Below are positions 1-9,829 of a stretch of DNA of 64,000 bases, one piece after another (the stretch's first letter is position 1; every line of letters begins with the position of its first letter). Under the pieces are notes generated by a model. The model ran no database searches. It saw only the letters and a program-made list of their open reading frames with translations, and was not told the DNA's origin. Position numbers and translations under genes: made by a program. Origin of the DNA: Plasmodium brasilianum (taxonomy: Eukaryota > Apicomplexa > Aconoidasida > Haemosporida > Plasmodiidae); contig NC_090115.1 of assembly GCF_023973825.1 (NCBI RefSeq), forward strand, positions 682,001 to 746,000, in the 5' to 3' direction.

Positions 1-985
1 ACATCTTTTTTAATTCTACTAATTCTTTGTATATATCATCATTTATATTATCTTTATTTATGTTAGTGATGTTTACTTTTTTGAAGTAAAAATATATGTT
101 GTTCAAATCAACGAATTTCTTTTCTTCATTTTCATTCTCTTCTGCCTTATTTCTCACAGCTTTTTTTTTTATGTTGAACAAATTATTTTTCTGATGAAAC
201 ACATAAACATCAAAGAAACCTTTTGTTTTTTCCTCTCCTACTTTTCCTATATCATTTTCATGACGACCAATGTTTTTACGCCTATCTTCATAAATTCCTG
301 AGTTCCCCCCTCGGCTCATATTGCTGTTGTTATCTGCATCCTGTTTATTAGGTGCACCCTTAATATGCATGCGACTGGAATTTGGAGTAGTACTAGTAGA
401 AGAAGCAGTAGTATCTGTAGTAGAAGTGGAATCTGTAATAGTAGTGGTATCTGTAGTAGTAGCGATATCTGCAGTAGTAGCGATATCTGTAGTAGTAGCG
501 ATATCTGTAGTAGTAGCGATATCTGTAGTAGTAGTGGTGGTGTCCCCCCCCTCTTGCCCCCTAGAAACAGCACTTTCGTCATAATATATGTACCTCTTAT
601 CTAGGTATATATTATTCACATCTTTGTAAAGAATTTGATCAATTTCTTCATTATCTTTATTTTTTATTGCTTTTATTAATAAATGTAACTTACCTTTTGA
701 CAATAAATTTAATATTTTGTCATCAGGCAAACACGTATATTCACTTTGCAAGTTGAAGTAATCCCTCTGATATGGATGATATAAAACTGGAGTCCTATAA
801 ATCTCTGACTTCTTTCTTTTTCTAGGTCTTTTTCTATTTTGCAGTTTTGTTGATTTTAGTTGTACTCTGCTCGACATGAAAATTTTATTTGTAAATTTTT
901 TTATCTTAATTTTTAAGATATAATTTGCGTATCCTCTTATGCTTATTGCAGACAAAATAAAAAAGAATAAAAACTTTCTTTTCAT
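1..985 (-). CDS. Conserved Plasmodium protein, N-terminal part, probable secretory or apicoplast leader
   Basis: The frame is open on the minus strand from an ATG at 985 to the window edge, about 328 residues, and continues outside. It opens with a basic-hydrophobic stretch (MKRKFLFFFILSAIS) like a signal peptide. A Lys/Asn-rich region and an Arg/Lys cluster (RKRPRKRKKS, about residues 53-62) follow, a pattern compatible with a bipartite apicoplast leader. Around residues 150-190 there is a Thr-rich tract from an 18-bp DNA repeat encoding DIATTT units, then Ser/Asn/Lys-rich sequence. I recognise no catalytic domain in the visible part and cannot name the protein. The Thr-rich strand-complement frames are shadows. 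Being a gene is well supported by length and the AT-rich noncoding flank upstream. Apicoplast targeting is inference. Confidence 0.75.
   Translation of the reverse strand, partial: MKRKFLFFFILSAISIRGYANYILKIKIKKFTNKIFMSSRVQLKSTKLQNRKRPRKRKKSEIYRTPVLYHPYQRDYFNLQSEYTCLPDDKILNLLSKGKLHLLIKAIKNKDNEEIDQILYKDVNNIYLDKRYIYYDESAVSRGQEGGDTTTTTTDIATTTDIATTTDIATTADIATTTDTTTITDSTSTTDTTASSTSTTPNSSRMHIKGAPNKQDADNNSNMSRGGNSGIYEDRRKNIGRHENDIGKVGEEKTKGFFDVYVFHQKNNLFNIKKKAVRNKAEENENEEKKFVDLNNIYFYFKKVNITNINKDNINDDIYKELVELKKM
455..532. repeat. 18-bp tandem repeat inside coding sequence
   Basis: About four near-perfect copies of an 18-bp unit (gatatctgtagtagtagc on the plus strand), grading into imperfect GTA/GTG triplet sequence on both sides. 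The unit is a multiple of three, so it adds DIATTT hexapeptides to the minus-strand gene without breaking the frame. Confidence 0.85.
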
Positions 986-1050
986 TTTTTGAAATGCAAA
1001 TAACTTTAGCCAGTGCCGGTCTCCACATGAACACACATGTGCACATGTAC

Positions 1051-1051
<1 letters not shown>

Positions 1052-1089
<38 letters not shown>
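1052..1089. repeat. TA dinucleotide microsatellite
   Basis: Uninterrupted alternating TA of about 38 bases upstream of the left-edge gene. Such tracts are common in Plasmodium intergenic DNA. Confidence 0.95.
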
Positions 1090-1091
<2 letters not shown>

Positions 1092-1674
1092 AACACATAC
1101 GCATATAAATATATATATGTATTACTCAAATTAACGCGTGACCATGGTAAAAATAAGGCAATTGGATGATGCTCTTTCCATTTTTATTCAATACAGATAC
1201 CTACACATATGTGTTCCTAATTGGTCGACTGTATGAAAAACCCATGTAAGTACAAAGGCAGACAGGAATATATATACATGTACAGATGCAGATACATATA
1301 CTTTTACATTTAGGATATTTCCTGAACAACTCACAACTATCTTGACGCAAATTAGTAAAAGTACGTTTTTCTTAACAAATGTTCAAACTAGTCATAAAAT
1401 AAAAAGGTAAAATTAACGTATCACAGAAAACAATATTCAAAAAAAAAAAATTATTAATCAAAAATAAAAAATGTCAAATAAAATAAAGTAAAAACTATAT
1501 TTTTTTAGAAATCTCTTAAAACGAAAGGATGAATCTTAAAAAAAAAAAAAAAATTCTTAAAAATACATGGAAAAAAAGGTAAAATTAAAAAAAAATGAAA
1601 GTAATGTACTTCAAAAAAAAAAAAAAAATTCTCAATAAGGAAAGTTTCAATGAAAAACAAATATTTTATAAGAC

Positions 1675-1902
1675 GTGAAAATGTTGCATTTTTGTGTTAA
1701 TTTTTTCACCTCGAAAAAAAATAAGTTCTTTCGAAGTCATATGGTAAAATTCGTTCAAAATATAATCAAAGAATTAACACTCTTTCCCGTTATTGTGGCA
1801 ACAACTAATACTATGGGGCTTAAAAGTATTTTAACAGTAGCATATTCAACAGAAGAGGAATTAAAATTTTTAATTTTTTCACTATTAAAAATGTTCTTAT
1901 AA
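1675..1902 (+). CDS. Doubtful small ORF, 75 aa
   Basis: A 75-codon open frame from ATG to TAA in otherwise A-rich noncoding DNA. It is less repetitive than its flanks and its second half (IIKELTLFPVIVATTNTMG, then a hydrophobic Leu/Phe-rich end) has mixed amino-acid usage rather than translated poly-A/T. It lacks a recognisable domain. It could be a mitochondrial or membrane microprotein, or chance. Nothing in the sequence beyond composition supports translation. Confidence 0.25.
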   Translation: MKMLHFCVNFFTSKKNKFFRSHMVKFVQNIIKELTLFPVIVATTNTMGLKSILTVAYSTEEELKFLIFSLLKMFL

Positions 1903-2898
1903 AATTTTAAAACAGTCAAGCATGTTACCAAAAAGGAAAAGAAAAAAAAAAGGATAGGAAATATTTTAATTTTTACTTAAAATATATTTATAAAAGGCAA
2001 AAAAAAAAAGCAAGAGCCAAGGTATAATACACATCCTATTACTGCATTTGTCCTAAAGAAGACGGCTATACATTATATATAGGAACTTTATTTGTGTATT
2101 CCTTTTCTTTTTCTTTTTTTTTCTATTTGTAACGCTTTTTCCTGCCTTGAAAAATATGAATCAAATGAGAAACACTTTTTGTAGTAGAGTTTTTTTAATA
2201 TTTTATTATATATATATCCATATGTAGTGTGTAAAAAAGCATAAAGGACACAATTTTGTTAAAAAAAAAAATTAATGAGATATAGTTCAAAAAGGCACAT
2301 GTGTAACATCACATAATTCTTTTTTCTTTTTTTTTCTTAGGGATATGTGCCACAATATATGACCTTTTTAATTAGGAAAAAATTAGGTAAAAAGGGGTAA
2401 ATTAAATGTACTAAAATAAAACAGAAAAAAAAAAAAAGGTAGAGAATGAAAAAACAAAAAAATGCAGAAATGACGAAATGATGAAATTAAGAAAGAACAA
2501 ATAAAAGAACAAGATGACAGGATATGAAGACCATCCACCGATGTAGAAAACAAAAAAAAAAATTTTAATAAAATTTTCTAATAAAAAGTTACAGTTTCAC
2601 ATAACACTAAAAATATATTTCAAATGATAAAGGAAAAAATTTGTAAAAAATTAAAAAAAACGTTAATAAACTTGTGTATCAAATTTTAGAAATGTTATCG
2701 GTTTTAAAAATACAAAAAGGGTTTAACATATATTACCGAAAAATTTGCAAAAAAAAAAAAAAAAAAAGGTTAAAGGTTAAAGGTTAAAGTGTGTTTTGCC
2801 AACTATTTTCTTCTGCTTTCTCCATGTTTATTTCTTTTTGTACTTAGTTTTTTTTTTTTTCTTTTTTTTTGCAAAATTCCTTTGGCTGCTGTTTTTGG

Positions 2899-3126
2899 CA
2901 TATATTTTTTACTGCTCTTTTTAACAGATATTTTTTACCGCTCTTCTTAGTAGATATTTTTTACCGCTCTTCTTAGCAGATATTTTTTACCGCTCTTCTT
3001 AGCAGATATTTTTTACCGCTCTTCTTAGCAGATATTTTTTATCGCTCTTCTTAGCAGATATTTTTTACCGCTCTTCTTGGCAGCCATTTTTTACCGCTCT
3101 TCTTGGCAGCCATTTTTCACCGCCAC
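2899..3126. repeat. 26-bp minisatellite downstream of NFS
   Basis: About eight head-to-tail copies of a 26-bp unit (core ttttttaccgctcttcttag with a cagata spacer). Clear boundaries fall at 2925, 2951, 2977, 3003, 3029, 3055, 3081 and 3107, with degenerate copies at both ends. The period is not a multiple of three, so it does not encode a repeat peptide. It lies directly after the NFS stop codon on the minus strand, where the 3' UTR should be. Confidence 0.95.
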
Positions 3127-3168
3127 TTTTTACCCCCTCTTTTTGTTTCCACTCTTTACTTCCCCCCA

Positions 3169-4818
3169 TTACGTCCATACAAATTGGGGAGTATCACCCT
3201 GAGAGGAGTTTTTTTCTAACTCCATTTCATAGAGAGGTGAAATGCTCCTTAACCTTTTAACCGACTTCACTAAATTGGTGCACAATTGCTGAACTTCAAA
3301 AAATGTTGTGAACCGATTAAAACCAATTCTTATAGATGTGTGTGCAATATCCTCTGATATTCCAATAGATCTTAAAACATAACTAGGTTCTAGAGTACTC
3401 GATGTACAAGCAGAGCCTGAACTTAAAGCAATTTCATTTAAAGACATTAATAAACTTTCCCCTTCAACAAATAAAAAGGATATATTCATGTTTCCAAAAT
3501 ACCTATTTATTTGACACCCATTAAATACAATATAATCTAAATGTTTTAATAAATACTCTTTTACATAATTGAAAAAAAAACGCATCTTCTTACAATCTCT
3601 ATTCATTTCATATGAACATAAATTTGCAGCTTCTCCAAAGCCAACAATTAAATGAGTAGGTAATGTGCCTGATCTTAAGCCTCTCTCCTGTCCTCCACCA
3701 TGAATTAAAGCATTTAATCTAATATTAGGTTTTTTTCTTTTAATATATAACGCACCAATTCCTTTGGGACCATATAATTTATGACCAGACATGGACAACA
3801 AATCTATGTTCATTTTTTGCACGTCAATGGGAATTTTCCCTACTGCTTGTGATGCATCTGTATGTAATAGTATATTTTTTTCTTTACATAAATTTCCTAT
3901 ATTTTGAATATCTTGGATCACTCCAATTTCATTATTTACAAAAATAAAAGATGCTATTATCGTATTATCTTTAATGTTATTTTTAATATCCTCTAATTTT
4001 ATAATACCATGTTCATTAGGTTTCAAATATGTTACTTCAAATCCTTTAGTCTGTAAGTAACGACAAGTTTGTAATATACATTTATGTTCAATTTGAGATG
4101 TTATAATATGATTTTTTTTATTATCAAGTTTGTTATAGTATGTACATATTCCTATTAAGGCTAAATTATTGCTTTCTGTTGCACCTGAGGTAAATATAAT
4201 TTCTTTATTATTTTTTCCGTTTATTAATTTTAGAATACATTTTCTTGCATCTTCTACTGCCTTTTCAGATTCCCATCCGAAAAAATGATTTCGTGAATGA
4301 GCATTCCCATATATGTATGTCAAGTACGGAAGCATTTTGTCCAGTACTCTTGGGTCTATCATTGTAGTTGCTTGACTATCTAAATAAAATCTGCTCATCT
4401 TTTTTTTTTTATAATCGCTAATTGGATCTTCCACTTTTTCTGTCTTCTCTGTAACTGCGCTCTGTTCTTTATCGTCACTGTTACCGTTTCCACTGTTACA
4501 GCTGCTGACGTTACCACTGCTACTACTGTGGATGTATTTGTTTATTCCTTCCTTTACTTTTCCATTTGTAGACTTATTACTGTAGCCTAAGTTATATATT
4601 TCGCGTTTCCATTTGTTTTTACTCAACTCCCTGTTATTGTAACCCCCATAATTAGAAATATCATTTTTGGTGCTCTCCTTTAAACTACTCCAAGCATTTA
4701 CAAGTACCTTCTTAAATCTCACTGTCTTATCACATCGGACAAAATTTCCGAAAAAGTTACTCCTTTGAATGTTCAGACTTTTTGTTACGTGAAAATTTTT
4801 CATCAGAGTTTGGTGCAC
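3169..4818 (-). CDS. NFS: Cysteine desulfurase NFS/IscS, mitochondrial
   Basis: A 549-residue PLP enzyme that removes sulfur from cysteine for Fe-S cluster assembly in the mitochondrion. Residues 1-140 are a basic, Ser/Asn-rich leader consistent with mitochondrial import. The class V aminotransferase fold follows: a start near FYLDSQATT (about 144), SGATESNN (211-218), HTDASQAVGK (319-328), and SGHKLYGPKG (344-353) with the PLP lysine at 347. The catalytic cysteine loop SSGSACTS (467-474) puts the persulfide cysteine at 471, with LEPSYVLR (476-483) after it. The long cysteine loop is that of group I IscS/NFS enzymes, unlike apicoplast SufS. The C-terminal tail resembles the IscS tail that contacts the scaffold. 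Single exon. From memory it matches the mitochondrial IscS of P. falciparum (PF3D7_0727200). Confidence 0.95.
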   Translation of the reverse strand: MHQTLMKNFHVTKSLNIQRSNFFGNFVRCDKTVRFKKVLVNAWSSLKESTKNDISNYGGYNNRELSKNKWKREIYNLGYSNKSTNGKVKEGINKYIHSSSSGNVSSCNSGNGNSDDKEQSAVTEKTEKVEDPISDYKKKKMSRFYLDSQATTMIDPRVLDKMLPYLTYIYGNAHSRNHFFGWESEKAVEDARKCILKLINGKNNKEIIFTSGATESNNLALIGICTYYNKLDNKKNHIITSQIEHKCILQTCRYLQTKGFEVTYLKPNEHGIIKLEDIKNNIKDNTIIASFIFVNNEIGVIQDIQNIGNLCKEKNILLHTDASQAVGKIPIDVQKMNIDLLSMSGHKLYGPKGIGALYIKRKKPNIRLNALIHGGGQERGLRSGTLPTHLIVGFGEAANLCSYEMNRDCKKMRFFFNYVKEYLLKHLDYIVFNGCQINRYFGNMNISFLFVEGESLLMSLNEIALSSGSACTSSTLEPSYVLRSIGISEDIAHTSIRIGFNRFTTFFEVQQLCTNLVKSVKRLRSISPLYEMELEKNSSQGDTPQFVWT

Positions 4819-6355
4819 GTATACGCGAAATAAAAGAAAGATGAGGGAAATTATGGTAAAATGGTAGGAAAATTATGGAAAAATGGTAAGAAAATTATGG
4901 AAAAATGATGGTAAATTTTCTCTAATAAAATTATGGTACAGTATACAAATAATTCATATGATGATTATAATTTTTTTTTCTTTTTTCAATATAATCTTCA
5001 AAATGGTGTTCTCTATCTTGTTCTACATATATATATATATATATATATATGAGAAAAAAATAAAACAAATACGAACTATGTGTTATATACATACACAAAT
5101 CCAACATTCTCCTGTAGCAGTAGGTTAAACAAAAACTTTTAATATATTGCTACGAATGAATTTAATTTATTTTGTTTCATTAAAATTAAATAATACACAG
5201 TAACTATCAGTCCTTCCATGTAGTTGAACACAGGAATTGCATAAATATTACTCGTAAAAAGGAAATAAATCGTATGAAAATAAAAACAAAAGAATTGTAG
5301 GAAAATATGTATATTTTGTTATGAATTAAAAAAAAATGAATCCGAAAATAAAAAATATATAACTGCCTTATTTAATTACATTATATATATATTGTATGTA
5401 AAAATCTATATTTATGTATATATATACATATATATGTATAACTTGTAAATTTCTCATGAATTAATGGCGTTTATGGGAACGTGAAAAAAATTAAAAAGAA
5501 TGGATATGTAGGAATTAAACATGCCAAAAAAAATTCCTTTTTAAGCTGCTTTTTGAAAAAAAAAAAAATAACAATAAATGACAAAAAATGAAGAGGAGCA
5601 TTCCTATATGGAACATTTTAAAACGTCAGTGGCAAATATGAATGTATCTATTATATATAAACTTCAGTACATAAATGTAAATATATGAATATATAATACT
5701 TAGGGAATCGGTTTGCTTAAACTTTAAACAGAACTTACACATGTAGGACTTCCATTTTAATATATTTAAAATGATATTACAATAAAGCAGTTGTGTATAT
5801 ATTTTTAAAGTTAATAATAAGTAAAACTTCAAAAAAATAAAAAAAAAATTTCAAACGTTCTCCTTTTAAGGGGGAAAATAAATAATCATTAAAAAATGAA
5901 CGTGAAAAGTGGTTAGCATGTAATTATTTAAAACATTTTGAAGGAAACCCTTCGATTATGAAAGAGCAAAAAAACGGAGAAAAACTAAATATAAATACAA
6001 ATTGCTAAAAAAAAAGTTGTACCTTTTTAAGAAACGCTTAACAAATTCATTTTAAATAAAGGGATGGGATGTTCCCCAATGACAATGGTAAGTCATTACC
6101 TTTGTTTACAAAAGAATATAATATGTAATACAAGGACGCACACATGCGCGCACATTTTAACGACATTTTTTGTGAGTAAAATATTGCTCATCTTGTTCCT
6201 GTAATAATTCAACATTCTTGTAGAGATAGTTTAGATAGTTTATATTTTCAGTCAGAGTGCATAAATTTTCAAATATTCAATTTGTAATATATAATTAGCA
6301 ATTTTAGTATCTTTTTTTTTTTTTTTTTTTATCTAAAAATATGCTATAAAATTTG
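4819..6355. other. Intergenic region between NFS and DNMT2
   Basis: About 1.5 kb of AT-rich spacer upstream of NFS and downstream of DNMT2, both on the minus strand. It holds short TA tracts (near 5026-5050), poly-A/T runs and a T run near 6312-6330 just past the DNMT2 stop. The short ORFs here translate TA tracts (IYIYIY) and are not credible. Confidence 0.7.
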
Positions 6356-8707
6356 TTATAAAATATGCTCGAAAATATTATGCATTTGAAAAATTAATGA
6401 TATCACAGTGACATTAACAGAATTTCCAATTAATTTATACCTTTGTCTATTTGTTAAAAATTCAGGAAATTCAAAATGATGACACATGCATATTTTCTTT
6501 TCTCTTTTGGTATCCCTCTCTTCTTTCTTGTCGTCTTGGTCAACTCTCTGATATGTACTTTGTTCACCATTTGTGCACGTTTGCACGGTTAAATGGAGAC
6601 CCGAATTTAATAAACATGAACTAATATTACATACATCACAATAATGAACATTAATGGTGTAAGAACATTTATGATTAACATGATCAAGATTCCAATATAT
6701 ATTTCCGTACGTGTTTTTTTTCTTTTTATCCAACCCATTTTCTTTTAAGTTATTTTCGTTTGTATGCATTTTATATCCCATTAATCTACTTATTTCTGTA
6801 GGTGTAAAATACCGGACTTTGTTTTCATATTTTTTCATCTCCTTTTTTTTGTTTTTTTTTTTTCCCCTCACTTCGTCATCAGTATAAGTGACGTTTTGAT
6901 CAGATATCCCACTGGAATAATTTTCCTTCGATAGATTACTAATTCGAATATTTGAGGAAAATGATTTTTTTATGTCTTGTTTTTCTTTATTCCTTGAAAT
7001 ATATAATATAGAACCTGACCCATTTATGTACCTTCCATAATTGGATGTAAAACACATGGCATGTAATTTTTTCGAATTTATTTCCTCTTTCTTATTATTG
7101 TCAATGGCGATACTTTTTATCAATTCATTTTTTTCAGTATAATATTCATACGAATTAAAGCAGCAAATATTTCCATTTTTGTTAATATCAATAATATCAA
7201 AGCAATAGGATGAGAATTTATGAAAAATATCCTTCTTTATTTGAAATTCATTTAAATGTTTATTAAACATATTTATGTCTTTTGATTTATTACAAATTAG
7301 AGGAAATTTATCATTTGTGTCTATAAAAGTCATCAAACTGGGTGTATAAAAAATACCCTTTTTTTCATTTTTCCTTAAGTTTTCCATATTCTTAAAAGAA
7401 ATATAATTTTTTGGTATTAATGAATTGCTATATAATAATGCACTTATACTATTTTCAAATGTTTTGTTTGGTGTTTGTTTATTTAAATTAGGTTTTTTTT
7501 TACATATACAATAGAAACGAAGTCGTTCATTTGGTATTCCAAACTGTAACGGTGAAAGAAGATATGTCTGGAAAAAATAATTTCTTTTAATTGAATTTAT
7601 AAAATATAAAAAAGAGTAAGATATTTCAAAGTTTTTAACATTCTCAATAAATATATATTCCGGTAAATTTTCGACATTTATATCTTTTAATAAATTGCAA
7701 ATATGAATAAAACTATGTGTTCTTTTATCCTTTTCAATATCTAAATAATCTACTATATTTATATTTAACTCGTTGATATTAAAATTTTCCCCTCTAGTTA
7801 CTGCTTTTTCGTAAGACATATAATTCTTATATGTGTCATCAGTATGGTCATAATTAATTTTATTGCTAACAAATTTAGTGTGACTGTATGGGTTATTATT
7901 AACAGCGGCTATATCTATATTGTCCTTACAGCTACATTTGTCATTACGTGTAAGACTCTCACAAAATTTTGACATTTCATTATTATCTATAGTATCACCA
8001 GGAATGAAAGTATTTTCATGGTCATTTTCATGTTCATTTGTATGGCCCTTTTCATGTTCATTTGTATGGCCCTTTTCATGTTCATTTGTGTGGCTCTTTT
8101 TATTTTCATTATTATTTTTATTTTTTTGTTTTTCTACATTTGGGCATTCCCCTTTTGTGGAATTATATTTATGACATAATTCTTTTAAATTAATTTCCTT
8201 ACATTTTTTATTTTGTCTTGTATATGGTTGGCATGGATTAGATATTAATAAAAATGTAAATTTGTGATACTCAAAAAATGGAGCACTCAGATTATTTATA
8301 TCCGTTTGAATGATGTAATTTGCACTTAAATGGTCTCTTTCTCCAGAATTATTTGCATTGTTAGTATCTTTATTTTCCTCATATGAAATAAAAGAATCTC
8401 CTGCTTTTTTGTACATTTTATTGATACTTTTACTTTTTACATTTTTTAAAAATTTATTAATGTCTTTTTTACTTGTTAAATAGATAGAGCTGTCCTTAAA
8501 ATTGTGATAGTAGGTTTGGTTTGCAATTGGACTAATATCTAACGAAATAAAATGAAATATGTCTTTTATATCATTTATTTGTACAACTTCCCTTCCCCTA
8601 TTACAGTCTTCACCCGAATTATCAACATAATTTATTAGAGCTTGTAATAAACTGAAGTGTAAACCTCCAATTCCACTATAAAGTTCTAATACTTTTATTT
8701 TTTCCAT
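6356..8707 (-). CDS. DNMT2: DNMT2/TRDMT1-type cytosine-5 methyltransferase
   Basis: A 783-residue AdoMet-dependent C5 methyltransferase. DNMT2 enzymes methylate C38 of tRNA-Asp, and the P. falciparum homologue (PF3D7_0727300, from memory) has also been reported to act on DNA. Visible motifs: I, VLELYSGIGG (6-15); II, LDISP (56-60); IV, NPCQPYTR (157-164) with catalytic Cys159; VI, ENV (355-357); VIII, QFGIPNERLRFY (388-399). The DNMT2-specific CFT box, CFTSNYGRYINGSGS, is at 552-566, FTPTEISRLMG at 634-644, and motif X, RQRYKLIGNSVNV, at 754-766. Metazoan DNMT2 is roughly half this length. The excess is Lys/Asn-rich insertion, including a 24-bp repeat between motifs IV and VI and a charged insert after the CFT box. 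All catalytic motifs are intact, so activity is expected. Confidence 0.95.
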   Translation of the reverse strand: MEKIKVLELYSGIGGLHFSLLQALINYVDNSGEDCNRGREVVQINDIKDIFHFISLDISPIANQTYYHNFKDSSIYLTSKKDINKFLKNVKSKSINKMYKKAGDSFISYEENKDTNNANNSGERDHLSANYIIQTDINNLSAPFFEYHKFTFLLISNPCQPYTRQNKKCKEINLKELCHKYNSTKGECPNVEKQKNKNNNENKKSHTNEHEKGHTNEHEKGHTNEHENDHENTFIPGDTIDNNEMSKFCESLTRNDKCSCKDNIDIAAVNNNPYSHTKFVSNKINYDHTDDTYKNYMSYEKAVTRGENFNINELNINIVDYLDIEKDKRTHSFIHICNLLKDINVENLPEYIFIENVKNFEISYSFLYFINSIKRNYFFQTYLLSPLQFGIPNERLRFYCICKKKPNLNKQTPNKTFENSISALLYSNSLIPKNYISFKNMENLRKNEKKGIFYTPSLMTFIDTNDKFPLICNKSKDINMFNKHLNEFQIKKDIFHKFSSYCFDIIDINKNGNICCFNSYEYYTEKNELIKSIAIDNNKKEEINSKKLHAMCFTSNYGRYINGSGSILYISRNKEKQDIKKSFSSNIRISNLSKENYSSGISDQNVTYTDDEVRGKKKNKKKEMKKYENKVRYFTPTEISRLMGYKMHTNENNLKENGLDKKKKNTYGNIYWNLDHVNHKCSYTINVHYCDVCNISSCLLNSGLHLTVQTCTNGEQSTYQRVDQDDKKEERDTKREKKICMCHHFEFPEFLTNRQRYKLIGNSVNVTVISLIFQMHNIFEHIL
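8019..8100. repeat. 24-bp tandem repeat in DNMT2
   Basis: About three copies of a 24-bp unit (core catttgtatggcccttttca), encoding NEHEKGHT octapeptides at about residues 205-232 of DNMT2. The repeat keeps frame and sits in an insertion between motifs IV and VI. Confidence 0.85.
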
Positions 8708-9000
8708 CGAACGTCATGTTATTTGATATCTTAAATTTCACTCTTTCACTTTAAAATAAGTACATTTTGAGTAGCTGAATAAATCAGAAATAAATAATTA
8801 ATTATTGTACCTTCTTTTCAAACACATAAGAAAAAATATAAAAATTGAGAGCAAGATGGGAGAGATTATAGACCCATTATTTCGTGTTCACTCTAAAACT
8901 ACCTCTTCAATGACCGTATAATTTATTCTTTCGAAAGATAGACGGTTCACCATAAAAATTCTAAGAAAAAAAATCACTTCAATATGTGTTACATAGCTGT

Positions 9001-9053
<53 letters not shown>

Positions 9054-9131
9054 TAGATATATAGAAAAATCAACGTGAACAAGTTAAACATAAAAAAAAA
9101 AGAAAATAAAACTTTAGATTTTTTTAACATA
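8708..9131. other. Spacer upstream of DNMT2
   Basis: AT-rich spacer expected to contain the DNMT2 promoter and 5' UTR. It includes a TA tract at 9009-9050 followed by GATA repeats. On the minus strand there is a T-rich acceptor-like site (ttttttttcttag) ending near 8960 followed by a short open stretch. I could not join it in phase to a neighbour, and it may be a 5' UTR exon. Confidence 0.55.
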
Positions 9132-9826
9132 TTATAAATAAAAATTCAGCTTATTTATTTTTCTTTTTTTTTGCAAACGTTCAATTTCACGTGTTTTACC
9201 ATTTTTAATGTATTTCTTATTGCTTCGACCTAGCCGCATTATTCTCTTTTTATCATTAACTAATATGCACGACAAAAATTTAGAAAATATATTGAAGGTG
9301 TGTTCGTTACATTTTTTAAATATTTCTTCATCTATTTTATTAATTTTTTTTTTTCCCATAATCACATTAGAGAGATAGATAGATATATATGTTTATTAAT
9401 TTTCTTTTGTTTAATCAAAAAATAAAATAAATAAAATAAAGAACAAATTATATTAGTTGAAATGTGGTGTAATATAATGTAAAAAAAATAAAAAATAACA
9501 GGCATGTAGCATTATAAGCTTGAATTTGTACAAAAAAAAAAAAGCATTTATGCGTATAATATATATATATATATGTATATTTGTAAAAGCTTACCTCCTT
9601 TTGCAGCTCTGTTTTCCCGGTTTTTTTTATTTTTGCCTTTAATGTACTGTATTATTTTTATAACGTGTTCGTAAAATAACTCCTTACTAGCATTAATCAA
9701 GGGAATATAAATTAAGAATAAGCATAAGAACAAGCACAAGCATACACATACATTTTTATACATACGGTTAAATTTATCGCAATATTTCCTTTTCTTTTTC
9801 AAACTTGATATCCCTTTTTTGAGCAT
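9132..9826 (-). CDS. Candidate small spliced gene, basic protein of about 120 aa
   Basis: Three minus-strand open pieces join in phase: exon 1 at 9752-9826 (donor GTATGT), exon 2 at 9595-9682 (donor GTAAGC) and exon 3 at 9132-9331 (acceptor AATAG), giving 120 residues. The predicted protein is Lys/Arg-rich with no domain I recognise and ends in a basic helix (REIERLQKKRKINK). The hydrophobic Cys/Leu run obtained when reading through exon 1 looks like translated intron. Weak points: the exon 3 acceptor lacks a good pyrimidine tract, and the start codon lies only 3 bp from the divergent proteasome alpha-5 start. A shorter alternative is a single-exon protein starting at 9359 (MGKKKINKIDEE) and ending at 9132. 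Function unknown. Confidence 0.4.
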
Positions 9827-9829
9827 AAC

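Larger units (their letters stand above)
986..3168. other. Intergenic region between the left-edge gene and NFS
   Basis: About 2.2 kb of very AT-rich sequence with many A and T runs. It holds a TA-dinucleotide tract (1052-1089), one doubtful small plus-strand ORF (1675-1902) and a 26-bp minisatellite (2899-3126). Its left end should contain the promoter and 5' UTR of the left-edge gene and its right end the 3' UTR of NFS. I see no RNA gene. Confidence 0.7.

Noticed and set aside
316..604. Leu-, Val- or Ser-rich ORFs on both strands over the 18-bp repeat
   Set aside because: They are other-frame translations of the tandem repeat; the minus-strand frame running from 985 to the window edge explains the region.
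8888..8960. Possible fourth exon (FMVNRLSFERINY) of the small minus-strand gene
   Set aside because: A good acceptor is present, but no upstream donor in exon 3 joins in the required phase without a stop.
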